Shown: positions 7,896-15,910, counted from the stretch's first letter. The stretch: DNA of 35,731 nt from an uncultured Dialister sp. (GCA_934216155.1 CAKQBK010000014.1:1-35731); one strand, 5' to 3'. Translations and numbers: made by a program. Notes: generated from the sequence alone by a model not told the origin.

Positions 7896-8801
7896 ATGAA
7901 AATCATGAAAACAGCCACTGAAAAACGTATCGCATTCCGTGAAAATTTGAAATCCGGTCACATTATGATTGCACCAGGTGTCGGTGATGCTCTGGGCGCT
8001 AAGATTGCAGAAATGGCAGGTATTCCAGCACTGGCTATGGGTGGTTACTCCGTTTCTGCTTCTCGTCTGGGCCAGCCAGATGTAGGCCTTCTGTCCTGCA
8101 CTGAAATGGCAGAACAGCTCACCGGCATTTGCAATGCTGTCAATATCCCGATTATTGCGGACGGCGACACCGGTTACGGCAATGCGCTTAATATCATCCG
8201 CACCGAGCAGATGTTTGAACAGGCCGGCGCTGCCTGCATTTTCTTTGAAGACCAGGCTTGGCCGAAACGTTGCGGTCACATGGATGGCAAACAGGTCATC
8301 ACCGCCGAAGAACATGCCCAGAAGATCAGAGCCGCTGTGGACGCTCGTTTCGATAAACAGACCATGATTATGTCCCGTACCGACAGCCGCGCCGTATACG
8401 GCATCGATGACGCCATCGAAAGAAGCAAACGTTACGCTGACGCTGGCGCAGAAATCTGCTTCGCTGACGGCATCGGCAGCCGCGAAGAATTGGAAAAATT
8501 CGCCAGAGGCATGGAAGGCAGCGGCGCTTACATTGTTGCCAACATGATTGAAGGCGGCAAGACCCCACTCATTCCGGCTAAAGAACTGGAACAGATGGGC
8601 TTCTCCGTAGTATTCTGGGCATGCAGCGCCGTTTATGCCATTTCCAAGACCCTCTACGACCTGTTCAGCAACCTGAACGAAAAAGGCACCACCGAAGACC
8701 ACCTGAAAGACATGATCGAATTCGGTCACTTCAACAGCATCATCGGCCTCGATGACTATAAAGAACTGGAACGGAAATATAAGGTGGATAGAGACGACTG
8801 A
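7896..8801 (+). CDS. isocitrate lyase/PEP mutase superfamily lyase
   Basis: The 301-aa TIM-barrel protein belongs to the carbon-carbon lyase branch (methylisocitrate lyase, 2,3-dimethylmalate lyase, oxaloacetate decarboxylase-like). The metal-binding ADGDTGYGN lies at residues 88-96, and the catalytic-loop motif PKRCGH at 123-128 holds the cysteine typical of lyases rather than phosphonate mutases. SRTDSRAVYGIDDAIERS follows as in the family. Such enzymes split a 2-hydroxy-dicarboxylate into pyruvate or a similar keto acid plus a second acid; the substrate cannot be read from the sequence. The start is set by GGGAGGAAA about 8 bases upstream; an upstream in-frame ATG at 7764 falls in repeat DNA. 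The predicted Val T-box suggests a link to branched-chain amino-acid metabolism, which is inference. Confidence 0.85.
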   Translation: MKIMKTATEKRIAFRENLKSGHIMIAPGVGDALGAKIAEMAGIPALAMGGYSVSASRLGQPDVGLLSCTEMAEQLTGICNAVNIPIIADGDTGYGNALNIIRTEQMFEQAGAACIFFEDQAWPKRCGHMDGKQVITAEEHAQKIRAAVDARFDKQTMIMSRTDSRAVYGIDDAIERSKRYADAGAEICFADGIGSREELEKFARGMEGSGAYIVANMIEGGKTPLIPAKELEQMGFSVVFWACSAVYAISKTLYDLFSNLNEKGTTEDHLKDMIEFGHFNSIIGLDDYKELERKYKVDRDD

Positions 8802-9320
8802 AATATAATTAGGAATGAGGAATTAGAAATGAGGAATGGTGGAAGGGGCGCACAACTTATAAAGCGCCCCAATACCCATTCTTTATAACCTTATGAAAAT
8901 AGTTGGAGCTGTGTTTCATGTGAAACGTAGGTTCAAAAGGGTTATTATTCTGCAGACTTCTTTTGTGTAACAAATCAATGAACCGCTTGGTACAAGGTTA
9001 AAAGGGTTATAAAGGGTTATGGGACTTTCAGTAGTCTCATAACCTTTTATAACCCTTTCTCTTTTGTGTTCTTGCTACTTGATGCTATGAATGGTTCACC
9101 AATATAACCTGTCCGAAGGGCTAACCCTTTGATAAGCGGTTCATGGATTTGTTACGCAGAAGCAATAGGCAGAATAATCACCTTTTTCACTATATTTCAC
9201 GTGAAACATGTCTCTAGCCATTTCCCGCTATATTTATGCTATAATACAACCAAAGAAATAGAAAATGGATACTATCGGTGATTGGAATTGCATTTCCTAA
9301 TCCCTAGCTACTAATCCCTA
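8802..9320. repeat. compound repeat island (B, parS-like, C, parS-like, A)
   Basis: Family B with its GGGGCGCACAACTTATAAAG hairpin (about 8805-8870) is followed by a parS-like site (8912), GGTTATTATTCTGC, family C arms at about 8990-9055, the mirrored GCAGAATAATCACC, a parS-like site (9193) and a family A arm (CCCTAGCTACTAATCCCTAG, about 9299-9321). The C part is symmetrical over some 290 bp. Confidence 0.75.
9193..9208. other. parS site, 15 of 16 positions
   Basis: TATTTCACGTGAAACA differs from perfect parS only at position 2, G to A, as in the Noc consensus. A site at 8912-8927, TGTTTCATGTGAAACG, mirrors it on the other side of the family C palindrome. Confidence 0.5.
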
Positions 9321-9345
9321 GATACTTAATAAGAGGAGGCAACCG

Positions 9346-10848
9346 ATGAACTGGCTCAATAGACTTTTCAAAAATCAAAAAGGCGTTTTTCTGGTATTCA
9401 CCGCCGTTCTGCTTCCGATTATTTTCGCCTGCGCCGGACTGGCCATGGACTTGGGAAATGCGTTTGCTCATAAATCGAAATTGCAAAATGCGGCCGATGC
9501 GGCGGTTTTGGTGTATGGGAAAATTGATTATGGAAATAACAAAGAACCGGAAACGGCTGAGAAATACATGAAAGCCAATGGCGTGGCCAATAAGATGTAT
9601 AAAATTACCGAGCGTCCTTTGACAGGAACTGGAGATGCCAATAGTGTTTTACTGTCCCTGTATGCTTCGGAAGATGTGCCGACGACCTTTATGCGGATGT
9701 TTGGTTTTGATAAAGTGCCGGTGTCTGTTGTGGCTACTTGTAAGGTAACGAAAATACAACCAGCTCACGGTGTATTTGATTATGCTTTTATTGTAGGGGA
9801 TAATAGAAAAGCAAGTCAAATAACTAGTTCTCCATGGGATTCAAATTGGGATGGTCCATTTCAATTTTATAATAATCAACATAAAATAATTGGGAAATTT
9901 CATGCAAATGGTGCAATCCAAATTGTAAATAATATTGATGGAGACCATAAAATTAATGGAACCAGAAATGTTTTTATAGATAAAAGTAGTAACTTTAGTA
10001 CATCTATTAAAGATGATATGGAATTGTGGTTTAACAAAAGCACATTAAATAAATGGGAATATGCTGATTTGAAATCAAAAACGACATTACATGACCATGA
10101 TGTTCCAAAGGATCCAACCAATCTTACAGAGACGGAATGGTATCATATGGCCCGTTTTGGATATGAAACAGATGGTGTAAATGGGAGGACTTGGGGGGAA
10201 GATATTGTTGCAAGTGAACATTATGAACCTGAAATTGATATATCCCTTGGAAAAGATAATAGTCAAACAGAAGCAATCTATAATTATATAGAAAATTTGA
10301 AAAATACACATACTATTGATAAAGATGACGTACATCAGCAAAAAAGTAATATTTATATTAAAACTGACGGGCAATATGATAAAAATGGTACATATCCTGC
10401 TTTTGATGGATGGGGGAAATATAGTGTTATTATTTCAGATGGAGATGTTGAACTTAATCAAAATTTGATAGATATGGATGCAATGAATAAGAAAAATACG
10501 CCAGTAGTTGTTGTGTCATTGCATGGCAATGTAACTATTCGAGCAGATGATAATGCTACTCTAAAAGCACTTATTTATGCACCAAATGGATTAATAGACT
10601 ATCAAGCTTCACATACCTTTATTGGAAGTATGGTAGCTAAAAGAATTCGCTTGGAAAAACCAGGAACAACATACACTTGGAATTCTTTTAACTTTCCGAA
10701 TATAGGTACTAGTGATAGTGGTGGAAGTAGCGGGAATGGCTCTAGTGGAAATACTGGTAGCGATAGTACTGGATCCATTGGAAAAGTCACTTTACATGCT
10801 GACCAAGATAGCAACTACGGAAATGAAAGCACTTTGTGGGGCAACTAA
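9346..10848 (+). CDS. TadG/TadE-like pilus-assembly-type protein with unusual AT-rich body
   Basis: The 500-aa protein starts with MNWLNRLFKNQKGVFLVFTA, an N-terminal hydrophobic segment (about residues 13-35) and DLGNAFAHKSKLQNAADAAV, which is the TadG-like N-terminal domain that anchors such proteins in the membrane. The remainder (about 145-450) is not recognised. Residues about 445-480 are rich in Gly and Ser, like a linker, before a short tail. The first 430 bp have the base composition of the neighbours, but from about 9775 the sequence turns strongly AT-rich, with AAT, AAA and ATA codons, suggesting the outer domain was acquired separately. No other tad/flp genes lie nearby. An AGGAGGC ribosome site supports this start. 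A surface role is inferred. Confidence 0.7.
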   Translation: MNWLNRLFKNQKGVFLVFTAVLLPIIFACAGLAMDLGNAFAHKSKLQNAADAAVLVYGKIDYGNNKEPETAEKYMKANGVANKMYKITERPLTGTGDANSVLLSLYASEDVPTTFMRMFGFDKVPVSVVATCKVTKIQPAHGVFDYAFIVGDNRKASQITSSPWDSNWDGPFQFYNNQHKIIGKFHANGAIQIVNNIDGDHKINGTRNVFIDKSSNFSTSIKDDMELWFNKSTLNKWEYADLKSKTTLHDHDVPKDPTNLTETEWYHMARFGYETDGVNGRTWGEDIVASEHYEPEIDISLGKDNSQTEAIYNYIENLKNTHTIDKDDVHQQKSNIYIKTDGQYDKNGTYPAFDGWGKYSVIISDGDVELNQNLIDMDAMNKKNTPVVVVSLHGNVTIRADDNATLKALIYAPNGLIDYQASHTFIGSMVAKRIRLEKPGTTYTWNSFNFPNIGTSDSGGSSGNGSSGNTGSDSTGSIGKVTLHADQDSNYGNESTLWGN

Positions 10849-10876
10849 CAACAGACAACCAACAACAAAGTAGTCA

Positions 10877-10892
10877 TGTTTCACGTGAAACA
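10877..10892. other. parS site, perfect palindrome
   Basis: TGTTTCACGTGAAACA, an exact match to canonical parS, 30 bp after the tadG-like stop codon. Confidence 0.65.
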
Positions 10893-10896
10893 AAAG

Positions 10897-10946
10897 CCTT
10901 TCCCAGTTGGGAAGGTGGTTCCGCAGGAACCGGATAGGGCCTATCC
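10897..10946. other. three adjacent short hairpins
   Basis: CCTTTCCCAGTTGGGAAGG, GGTTCCGCAGGAACC and GGATAGGGCCTATCC follow one another with almost no spacing. Function unknown; they might be the 3' part of the tadG-like transcript or a small RNA. Confidence 0.5.
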
Positions 10947-10977
10947 CGGTATTGAATAGCATATGAGGTAAAAGGAA

Positions 10978-11016
10978 ATAGCGTCCTCGGCAGATGGGGC
11001 GCTATTTTCTTTTTTG
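10978..11016 (+). terminator. intrinsic terminator downstream of the tadG-like gene
   Basis: ATAGCGTCC and GGGGCGCTAT form a stem around TCGGCAGAT, followed by TTTCTTTTTT. Confidence 0.7.
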
Positions 11017-11019
11017 CGC

Positions 11020-11370
11020 GGGCATCACCGAGTTCGCTTGTCGTACCGTTGGTGTTTTATATCGCTAGAGGTGCCCCCTCTTTAATTCTCCCCCGGCGGG
11101 GGAGACGAGACGCTGGAGATGATTTCGCTGTTGTCTTGTTTCACGTGAAACGATATCCCCATAACCCTTAATAACCTTTTTAACCTTGTCACTTGCGGTA
11201 GCAGGAAATGTTCTACAGAAGAAATCAGCAGAATCATAACCCTTATTTCTATGTTTTTCGTGAAATATGACGCAGATTTATTTTATAAAAGGGGTATTGG
11301 GGCGCTTTATAAGTTGTGCGCCCCTTCCGCCACTCCTCACTCCTCATTCCTAACTCCTCACTATTTTCCC
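11020..11370. repeat. repeat-filled gap upstream of divIVA
   Basis: It holds a GC-rich CTCCCCCGGCGGGGGAG palindrome (about 11087), a parS-like site (11137), right-hand family C (about 11155-11190), and a right-hand family B element (GGGGCGCTTTATAAGTTGTG then CACTCCTCACTCCTCATTCC, about 11297-11363). The B copy mirrors the left-hand B copy at 8805, so the tadG-like gene is bracketed. Confidence 0.7.
11137..11152. other. parS site, 15 of 16 positions
   Basis: TGTTTCACGTGAAACG; only the last base differs from canonical parS. Confidence 0.55.
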
Positions 11371-11372
11371 CC

Positions 11373-11402
11373 TTGCCCAAATCACCTCTAAAAGAGTACA
11401 AT
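11373..11402 (+). promoter_or_regulatory. probable divIVA promoter
   Basis: TTGCCC at 11373-11378 and TACAAT at 11397-11402, spaced by 18 bp, lie about 30 bp before the start codon. Confidence 0.5.
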
Positions 11403-11432
11403 GAAAAGAGTATTTACCAAGGAGGCGTACCT

Positions 11433-12062
11433 ATGATTACACCAATGGATATTCATAATAAGACATTTTCCAAAGGACTTCGTGGTTACAGTGAAGAAGA
11501 GGTCAATGATTTTCTCCGCCAGATTGTGACGGATTATGAACAGATCTACCGGGAACACCGGGAGATGGAAGAAGAAATGGATCAGATGAAAGCGAAGCTG
11601 GCCAATTACGAAAAGATTTCTGACACCATGACCGCAACCCTGCAGCTAGCGAAGGACACCGCGGAGAATGTGAAGAAGAATGCCAAGAGAAATGCGGATA
11701 TTCTGATTTCCAATGCGAAGATGGAAGGACAGAAACAGGTGAAGGATGCGGAAGATTACCGCCGCCGTCTGGCTGAAAATATGATTCATACGGAAGGAAA
11801 TATGAAGAATTATGTCAGCAAAATCAGAAAGAACCTGGAACTGGCTCTGGATGCCATCGATGCACTGGACCAGCTGAAAGCACCGGTGGTACCGGGCTAC
11901 CAGTATCCGGCCGTAGAAGAAGCAAAGGAAGAAACACCAGAAGAACCAGCTCCCGCACCGGAAACACCGGCCGTGGAAGCAGACACTCCGGCGGAAGAAC
12001 CAGTAGAAGCGGCACCGGAAACAGAAGCTCCAGCAGAAGAAGGCAGCGAAAAAGAAAATTGA
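11433..12062 (+). CDS. divIVA: DivIVA domain protein
   Basis: The 209-aa cytoplasmic coiled-coil protein is expected to gather at curved membrane, at poles and septa, and to organise division or polar partners. The N-terminal lipid-binding motif reads ITPMDIHNKTFSKGLRGYSE, with the conserved EEEVNDFLRQI, and is followed by heptad-rich coiled coil to about residue 140. The tail from about 150 is a disordered Pro, Glu and Ala-rich segment. The start follows a strong AAGGAGG; an in-frame ATG at 11316 lies in a family B repeat and was rejected. In many Firmicutes divIVA sits with ylm genes; here it is alone between repeat islands. Confidence 0.9.
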   Translation: MITPMDIHNKTFSKGLRGYSEEEVNDFLRQIVTDYEQIYREHREMEEEMDQMKAKLANYEKISDTMTATLQLAKDTAENVKKNAKRNADILISNAKMEGQKQVKDAEDYRRRLAENMIHTEGNMKNYVSKIRKNLELALDAIDALDQLKAPVVPGYQYPAVEEAKEETPEEPAPAPETPAVEADTPAEEPVEAAPETEAPAEEGSEKEN

Positions 12063-12063
12063 T

Positions 12064-12345
12064 GCGCTAATGGAGTGCATAGCAATGATAGGTCCGTAGG
12101 ACATCGCCCCCACCGGGGGAGATGCCGAAGGCAGAGGGGGTGTATTTTTCAGCCGAAGGCTGGTTGTGTGGTTTTCTAAATGTAAGGCGATTACATTACC
12201 ATGTTTGATATGGGTCAAGTGATGTGTATTTCGCTTAGTAGTTAGAAAACCATACAACCGGCCTTACGGCCGAGGGAAATGCACCCCCTCTTTGATTCTC
12301 CCCCGAAGGGGGCGAGGCCCGATGGGCCTATCATTGGTATGTAAA
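12064..12345. repeat. 260-bp nested palindrome with GC-rich arms
   Basis: From the centre outward, TGGTTTTCTAAATG and the mirrored TTAGAAAACCATACAACC, CAGCCGAAGGCTGG and CGGCCTTACGGCCG, GAGGGGGTGTATTT and AATGCACCCCCTC, CGCCCCCACCGGGGGAG and CTCCCCCGAAGGGGGCG, and TGATAGGTCC and GGGCCTATCA all pair. The arms run from about 12085 to 12342, with the divIVA stop codon just outside. Confidence 0.75.
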
Positions 12346-12396
12346 GAAAGCGGTCCCCTTTGGAGAAGGGGCAACTTTGTAAGATGAGTAGTGTCC

Positions 12397-12412
12397 TGTT
12401 TCACGTGAAACG
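12397..12412. other. parS site, 15 of 16 positions
   Basis: TGTTTCACGTGAAACG; the last base differs from canonical parS. Confidence 0.55.
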
Positions 12413-12444
12413 TGCGAATTGATGCTAGTGGTATCCTTGCCATT

Positions 12445-12700
12445 TACCCCCTTCCTTAGGAAGGGGGGCAGGGGGGATAGGAAGACGAAGAAGAGTTGTT
12501 GGACTAGCCGCTAGAGAGGACGCCTAACGGGGAAGAGTCGAAGTATTTCCTGTGGCTAGTGCGAGCTATCCCCTGGACTTTTCGCTGCGCTCAAGTCCTA
12601 TCCCCTTCCAAAGGAAGGGGACTAAGAGCGGTTGATATGGCTAGTGTATTTATCACGTTCGAGGAACCTGAGAAACCTGAGAAACTTTTAGCTATAGCGG
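12445..12700. repeat. GC-rich inverted repeat plus family D fragment
   Basis: CCCCTTCCTTAGGAAGGGG with a following GGGGGGATAGG on the left mirrors CTATCCCCTGG and CCCCTTCCAAAGGAAGGGG on the right (to about 12620). The loop holds GAAGACGAAGAAGAGTTG. The same element recurs at 26870-27055. A D' unit, AACCTGAGAAACCTGAGAAA, lies at about 12665-12685. No gene is seen. Confidence 0.7.
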
Positions 12701-12742
12701 TATATTACCAAATGACAAATAAACGTAAAGGAGACGATTGTA

Positions 12743-13222
12743 TTGTCTTTTGAAAAAGTAAAAGCCTATTTCGATACCTTCGGTATGGGGGATCGGTGCA
12801 TCGATTTGAAAGAATCCAGTGCCACTGTGGCCTTAGCGGCCCAGGCTTTGGGCACCGAAGAAGCCCGCATTGCAAAAACCATGTCGTTTCTTTTGGACGA
12901 CCAGCCCCTCATCGTGGTGGTGGCCGGCGATGCCCGGGTGGACAATCACAAATATAAGGAAACCTTCCACAAAAAGGCGAAAATGATTCCTGGCGCAGAA
13001 TGTGAGCAGTACATCGGCCATCGCCCCGGCGGCGTATGTCCCTTCTGCCTGCCGCCCTACGTGCCGGTCTATTTGGATGTTTCTTTGAAACGTTTCGACA
13101 TCGTCTACCCCGCCGCCGGCACCGACCACAGCGCGGTGAAACTCACCATCGATGAATTGGAGAAATATTCCGGTTCTAAAGGATGGGTGGATGTGTGTAA
13201 AAATTGGGTGACTGGTGACTAG
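12743..13222 (+). CDS. YbaK/EbsC family aminoacyl-tRNA deacylase
   Basis: The 159-aa trans-editing domain is of the YbaK type, predicted to remove a wrong amino acid from tRNA-Pro or a related tRNA. The family core is visible in EEARIAKTMSFLLDDQPLIVVVAGD with the conserved lysine, GHRPGGVCPFCLPPYVPVYLD, and the C-terminal AAGTDHSAVKLTIDEL. The only well-placed start is TTG, 9 bases after AAAGGAG. The last residues, WVTGD, and the stop are encoded by a family A repeat, exactly as in rlmD. It differs clearly from the ProX-type protein at 2106, so it belongs to another subfamily. Confidence 0.85.
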   Translation: MSFEKVKAYFDTFGMGDRCIDLKESSATVALAAQALGTEEARIAKTMSFLLDDQPLIVVVAGDARVDNHKYKETFHKKAKMIPGAECEQYIGHRPGGVCPFCLPPYVPVYLDVSLKRFDIVYPAAGTDHSAVKLTIDELEKYSGSKGWVDVCKNWVTGD

Positions 13223-13470
13223 TGACTAGTAGCTAGTAGCTTGGCCCTAGGGATTAGGAATGTTTCACGGGAAACGGTAGCGGAAAGGTTATGATGTTGC
13301 TGCCAGCTATTTCTGACATAGAACCAGGAAGGCTAGTGACGGGGGTAAAAAGGTTATAAAAGGTTATGCGAAAACGGTATTTCCATAACCTTTTATAACC
13401 CTTTTAACCTTGTCTCTGGCGATAGAAGAAAATGTGTCGCAGAAGAAAGCAGCAGAATGATAACCTGTAA
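13205..13470. repeat. compound repeat island (A, parS-like, C)
   Basis: Family A at 13207-13260, a hybrid site TGTTTCACGGGAAACG at 13261-13276, a family C palindrome at about 13345-13415, and the flanking GCAGAATGATAACC motif. The A copy overlaps the 3' end of the preceding gene. Confidence 0.75.
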
Positions 13471-13524
13471 TCATTAGCCGTAATAGGCATTATGCATCAT
13501 CAGAGAATTAAGAGAGGAAACCAT

Positions 13525-14652
13525 ATGATTGTTGAACACTTTGGCGTGGAAGCCTGGATGGATCGGTATGAAGAAGGGGCGCGGTACAATATAACCGATA
13601 CGTGTGCTAAGCCTTTGACGTTGGCGGAGTTGTTTGCCATGGCGGGGGAAGATCCGGCGGATTTCATGGACCGGTTCTGCAAGCGGCCCCAAACCTATGG
13701 GTCCATTTGGGGGGCAGCGCCATTGAAAGAGGAAATCGCCAAGCTGTACCAGTCTGTCAAGGCGGAGGAAATATTGACAGAACATGGCGCCACCGGCGGC
13801 AATCAGCATATTTTCTTTTCTCTCATTCGTCCCGGCGACCGGGTTATTGCCTATGCGCCCAGTTACCAGCAGTTTTATTCGGCGCCCCGTTCATTGGGGG
13901 CTCAGGTGACGGTGCTCCATTTGAAAAAGGAAAACCAGTACCTGCCCGATGTGGAAGAACTTCGGAAAGCGGCGGAAAAGGGCGTGCGCATGATTTGCCT
14001 GAACAATCCGAACAATCCCACAGGGACACTTATCCCGGAAGCGATGATGAAGGAAATCGTGGAAATTGCCAGAACCTGTGGTGCCTATCTCTTCTGCGAT
14101 GAAGTCTATGCCGGTGTTTCTCATGAAGGGGCCACATGTCCTTCTGTGGCGGATTTGTACGAAAAAGGCATTGCCACCGGTTCTATGTCGAAAGCGTTCT
14201 CTTTGGCGGGATTGAGGCTGGGGTGGCTGGCAACCCACGACAAAGAAGCGTTGACGCAGTTCAAAAAAGTGCGGGATTATGATTTGGTGAGCTGCGGCCT
14301 TTTCGATGAAGAAATGGCCACCTTGGCTTTGGCTCATAAGGATCAGATTTTGAAAAGAAATCAGGAAATCCTTAGAAATAATTTGCCCATTCTGGATGAT
14401 TGGGTGCAAAGCGAACCCCACGTGAGCTACGTGAAACCAAAGGCAGGCACCATGGCGCTTGTTCATTACGATCTGGATATCCCCTCTCGCCTGTTCTGCC
14501 ATCGCATGTACTATGAAACTGGTGCCTTCACTGTGCCCGGTGATTGCTTCCTGGAACCGCACTCCTTCCGCGTGGGCTATGGACACGACCCGGAAGGACT
14601 GCGGGTGGGGCTCGCGGCGGTGAGTGAGTTTCTTAAAAGCAATGAGAAATGA
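13525..14652 (+). CDS. class I/II pyridoxal-phosphate aminotransferase
   Basis: The 375-aa cytosolic fold-type I enzyme has NNPNNPTGTL, the PLP-contacting CDEVYAG, and the Schiff-base lysine in SMSKAFSLAGLRLGW. A phosphate-binding GATGGNQH motif lies near residue 90. It is expected to transfer an amino group between an amino acid and a 2-keto acid; the substrate is not evident. The start follows AAGAGAGGAAA; an ATG 11 codons upstream was rejected because it lies before this ribosome site. It stands alone between repeat islands. Confidence 0.88.
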   Translation: MIVEHFGVEAWMDRYEEGARYNITDTCAKPLTLAELFAMAGEDPADFMDRFCKRPQTYGSIWGAAPLKEEIAKLYQSVKAEEILTEHGATGGNQHIFFSLIRPGDRVIAYAPSYQQFYSAPRSLGAQVTVLHLKKENQYLPDVEELRKAAEKGVRMICLNNPNNPTGTLIPEAMMKEIVEIARTCGAYLFCDEVYAGVSHEGATCPSVADLYEKGIATGSMSKAFSLAGLRLGWLATHDKEALTQFKKVRDYDLVSCGLFDEEMATLALAHKDQILKRNQEILRNNLPILDDWVQSEPHVSYVKPKAGTMALVHYDLDIPSRLFCHRMYYETGAFTVPGDCFLEPHSFRVGYGHDPEGLRVGLAAVSEFLKSNEK

Positions 14653-14678
14653 GAAATTAGGAATGAGGAATGGTGGTG

Positions 14679-14716
14679 GCGGCGCACAGCTTATATAGCG
14701 CCGCATTATTTTTTAT
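14679..14716 (+). terminator. family B hairpin acting as terminator
   Basis: GCGGCGC and GCGCCGC form a 7-bp stem around ACAGCTTATATA and are followed by ATTATTTTTT, a plausible intrinsic terminator for the aminotransferase. Confidence 0.7.
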
Positions 14717-14719
14717 AAG

Positions 14720-14940
14720 GTTATAATTCTGCCTAGCTCTTCTGAGAAACATTTCTGCTATCGCAAGCAACAAGGTTATAAAGGGTTATATAAGGTTATG
14801 AGAATACCGCTTTTGCATAACCCTTTTATAACCTTCATAACCTTGTCACAGGCGATGTTAGGAAATGTTTCATAGAAGAGATTAGCAGAATAATACCCTT
14901 CTCACCTATCGTTTTACGTGAAACATGTCTATCATGGTAG
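14720..14940. repeat. family C palindrome with parS-like arm
   Basis: C arms at about 14770-14845 are flanked by GGTTATAATTCTGC and GCAGAATAATACC and end at a parS-like CGTTTTACGTGAAACA (14910-14925, 14 of 16). Confidence 0.7.
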
Positions 14941-14957
14941 CATTTCGGTCATCTCAT

Positions 14958-15106
14958 TTGACAAACCATACTTTCTCATGCTATGATTCTCACAAATCAA
15001 TACAAAATCACACTGCTTCGCCACCGGGTGGAGCAGGAAGGTGTTTCAATCATTCTCCGTAGGTACGGCGTAGGTCGGGAGAGAGTGATTGGAACACCTT
15101 TTTTAT
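14958..15106 (+). ncRNA. short transcript or leader RNA with strong terminator
   Basis: A promoter is visible (TTGACA 14958-14963, TATGAT 14982-14987, 18-bp spacing). The predicted RNA of about 110 nt contains CTGCTTCGCCACCGGGTGGA with AGCAG as a hairpin. It then has a long terminator stem, AAGGTGTTTCAATCA with TGATTGGAACACCTT (15038-15100), followed by a T-run. No ORF with a ribosome site lies inside. It is either a small RNA or an attenuator for the membrane-protein gene 370 bp downstream; no known riboswitch class was recognised. Confidence 0.5.
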
Positions 15107-15107
15107 T

Positions 15108-15450
15108 AGTGAGGAATTAGGAGTGAGGAGTGAGGAGTGGCGGCGAGCCCTCGAATTGCTCTTAGACCGATGGGTTGCAAGGGGTATGATTTCTTTTTAT
15201 ATAGCTCGCCGATTTTGGAAAACGAATGGAGTCATGTTTCACGTGAAACGGTGGCATAAAAGGTTATCATTCTGCTGCTGGCTATTTCTCGCATAGAACA
15301 ATAAACGCAAGTGATAAGGTTAAAAAGGTTATAAAAGGGTTATGGGAATACCGCTTTTTTATAACCTTATATAAAATATGCGGCGCTTCCAAATTTTATG
15401 CGCCGCTACTACCACTCCTCACTCCTCATTCCTAACTCCTCACTATAATA
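15108..15450. repeat. compound repeat island (B-E-parS-C-B')
   Basis: Left arms of TGAGGAATTAGGAGTGAGG mirror right arms of CACTCCTCACTCCTCATTCC. Between them lie a family E hairpin (GGCGAGC...GCTCGCC, 15142-15211), a parS-like site (15235), family C arms (about 15310-15370) and a hairpin GCGGCGC...GCGCCGC. Confidence 0.75.
15235..15250. other. parS site, 15 of 16 positions
   Basis: TGTTTCACGTGAAACG, inside the compound island before the first EamA-like gene. Confidence 0.55.
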
Positions 15451-15478
15451 AAGCGTTATACATGAAAGGTAACAACAT

Positions 15479-15910
15479 ATGAATTACTTCTCTCTCTGGT
15501 GGCCTGTGGCACTGATCGTGGGGGCCGATGTGGTGTACCAGGTGTGTGCGAAAAAATTATCCACCAATGCGTCGCCCTTGGCGGCTTTGGGGCTGACTTA
15601 TATCGTGAGTGCCTTCCTTTGCGCGGTGCTCTTTGAAATCGTGGTGCCTGATGGGCATATCTGGCAGGAGTTACAACATGTCCATATCCCTGCGGTGATT
15701 GTAGGTATTTCCATCGCCGGGCTGGAAGTGGGGACTATTTATATGTACCGGGCGGGCTGGCAGATGAATACGGGCTTCCTGACCTATACAGCGTGTATTT
15801 CCGTGTTGCTCCTCTTCATCGGTGCCTTCGTCTACGGCGAGCCCCTGGGCTGGGTGAAACTGGCCGGCGTGGTGCTGACGTTGATTGGGATGTTTTGTAT
15901 CGTAAAGTGA
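15479..15910 (+). CDS. half-size EamA/DMT-type membrane protein (first of a pair)
   Basis: The 143-aa protein has about five hydrophobic segments and resembles one EamA repeat of the drug/metabolite transporter superfamily, for example GISIAGLEVGTIYMYRAGWQMN and the last helix GWVKLAGVVLTLIGMFCIVK. Full-length relatives carry two such repeats. The gene at 16176 encodes an equal-length paralogue, so the two may form a heterodimer equivalent to one full transporter; this is inference. The substrate is unknown. A repeat island with a parS-like site separates the pair. Confidence 0.75.
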   Translation: MNYFSLWWPVALIVGADVVYQVCAKKLSTNASPLAALGLTYIVSAFLCAVLFEIVVPDGHIWQELQHVHIPAVIVGISIAGLEVGTIYMYRAGWQMNTGFLTYTACISVLLLFIGAFVYGEPLGWVKLAGVVLTLIGMFCIVK

